NCBI RefSeq assembly: GCF_041146395.1
Contig: NC_090989.1
Location: 240,426,843-240,490,842 of the forward strand
Source of the DNA: Eulemur rufifrons
Taxonomy: Eukaryota; Chordata; Mammalia; Primates; Lemuridae
DNA: 64,000 nucleotides
Direction of reading: 5' to 3'
Part shown: one piece after another, positions 63,304 to 64,000 of the stretch
How positions within the stretch are numbered: position 1 is the first letter of the stretch
Layout: every line of letters begins with the position of its first letter
The notes under the pieces: model-generated
The model's database searches: none
What the model saw: only the letters and a program-made list of their open reading frames with translations
Told to the model about the DNA's origin: nothing
Program-made: the position numbers and the translations under genes

Positions 63304-64000
63304 AGGGGATTACATTGCTGAGTAAGACTTATATGATGCAGAGGAAGGAGGTCTAGACCCTTCAAATCATGCTAGAATAGGCCTCCTTTGCTTGCACACC
63401 TACACCTTCTCACTATATCCTCTTCAAAGAGCTCAGTTGTAGCGTTATGTTTTCTGCAACATCAAGGAAGCAACACATTTTAGATCCCAGCCTCATATTT
63501 GCCTAAAGAAGTCTCCACTGAATAACCAAAAAATTTTCTAAGATGTTGTATTTTGGGGAAAAATACTTTTACTTATTTCAAAACCTTCAGTGATTCATGC
63601 TGTTTTAAGGGAGTAGTTTAAATAAAAACACAAACCTTTAATGCTCTCTAGATGGCTTTATCTTACTTTTGAAATAGAATGATACTTTTTTTTACTGGAT
63701 GGTTTCTGAATGATTGCCATATAGGAGAGATTTACGTATGGATGTGGAAAAGGCCAATTTAACTGCCCACACTTCTGTATCCCTACGAGTGGTGCCAATT
63801 TGTCCTACACTGTGAGGATTCAGCACAGAATAGACTGGTGCCAAATCTGAGGGGAGAAATCAAATTTGATCTCTCAAGTGAAATTTGATCACATAGAATT
63901 TGTAATCTTGATCCTGCATCTAGATACACAATTAAATACACAGTCCCTTTATTTTGTTTCATTAACATATTAGTGATGATATTCCATATTGTTATGCATC
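63304..64000. other. Upstream intergenic sequence
   Basis: No gene or repeat recognised to the right edge. Confidence 0.5.

Overview
This is mammalian nuclear DNA from a primate. It is AT-rich, repeat-dense and intron-dominated, with one recognisable protein-coding exon. The Alu elements have full dimeric 7SL-type structure. They carry right-arm wording such as 'gagctaggctgatgtcat' and left-arm wording such as 'cctgagcaagagcgagac', which I associate with strepsirrhine (lemur/galago-side) Alus rather than human ones. The species assignment is inference.

The locus is the 5' end of SLC24A2 (NCKX2, the neuronal and cone K+-dependent Na+/Ca2+ exchanger), transcribed on the minus strand. A CpG island at about 40785-41985 is the presumed promoter. 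It holds a predicted non-coding first exon ending at a consensus donor (exon edge 41471). A 1.9 kb intron 1 follows. The first coding exon then runs from a predicted acceptor (exon edge 39574) to its donor (exon edge 38492). It encodes residues 1-310: the N-terminal hydrophobic segment, the glycosylated extracellular stretch, the whole alpha-1 ion-binding repeat and the start of the large cytosolic loop. The 5' leader has two short upstream ORFs. Positions 1-38491 are the 5' part of a very large intron 2; no further exon was recognised there. Positions from about 42000 to 64000 are upstream intergenic DNA.

The rest is a mosaic of transposon fossils. It has five full-length Alus, several with visible target-site duplications, and L1 3' ends at 325-462, 1165-3578 and 25678-26610. 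There are HAL1/L1M-like pieces, an L2/CR1-clade LINE body traceable over 20905-22815 despite two later insertions, and L2 3' ends. Many MIRs, MER5A-like hAT remnants, a MER2/Tigger-like element and MaLR (MST/MLT1-like) LTRs are also present. One MaLR LTR contains an ERV-type LTR, which in turn contains an Alu. Simple repeats, a few candidate conserved non-coding blocks and a 19-bp perfect hairpin at 61278-61321 complete the picture.

I found no RNA gene, CRISPR array or new multi-gene system. The most useful second looks are the SLC24A2 leader and donor, the nested LTR clock, the hairpin and the homeodomain-site-rich non-coding block at 16700-16925.
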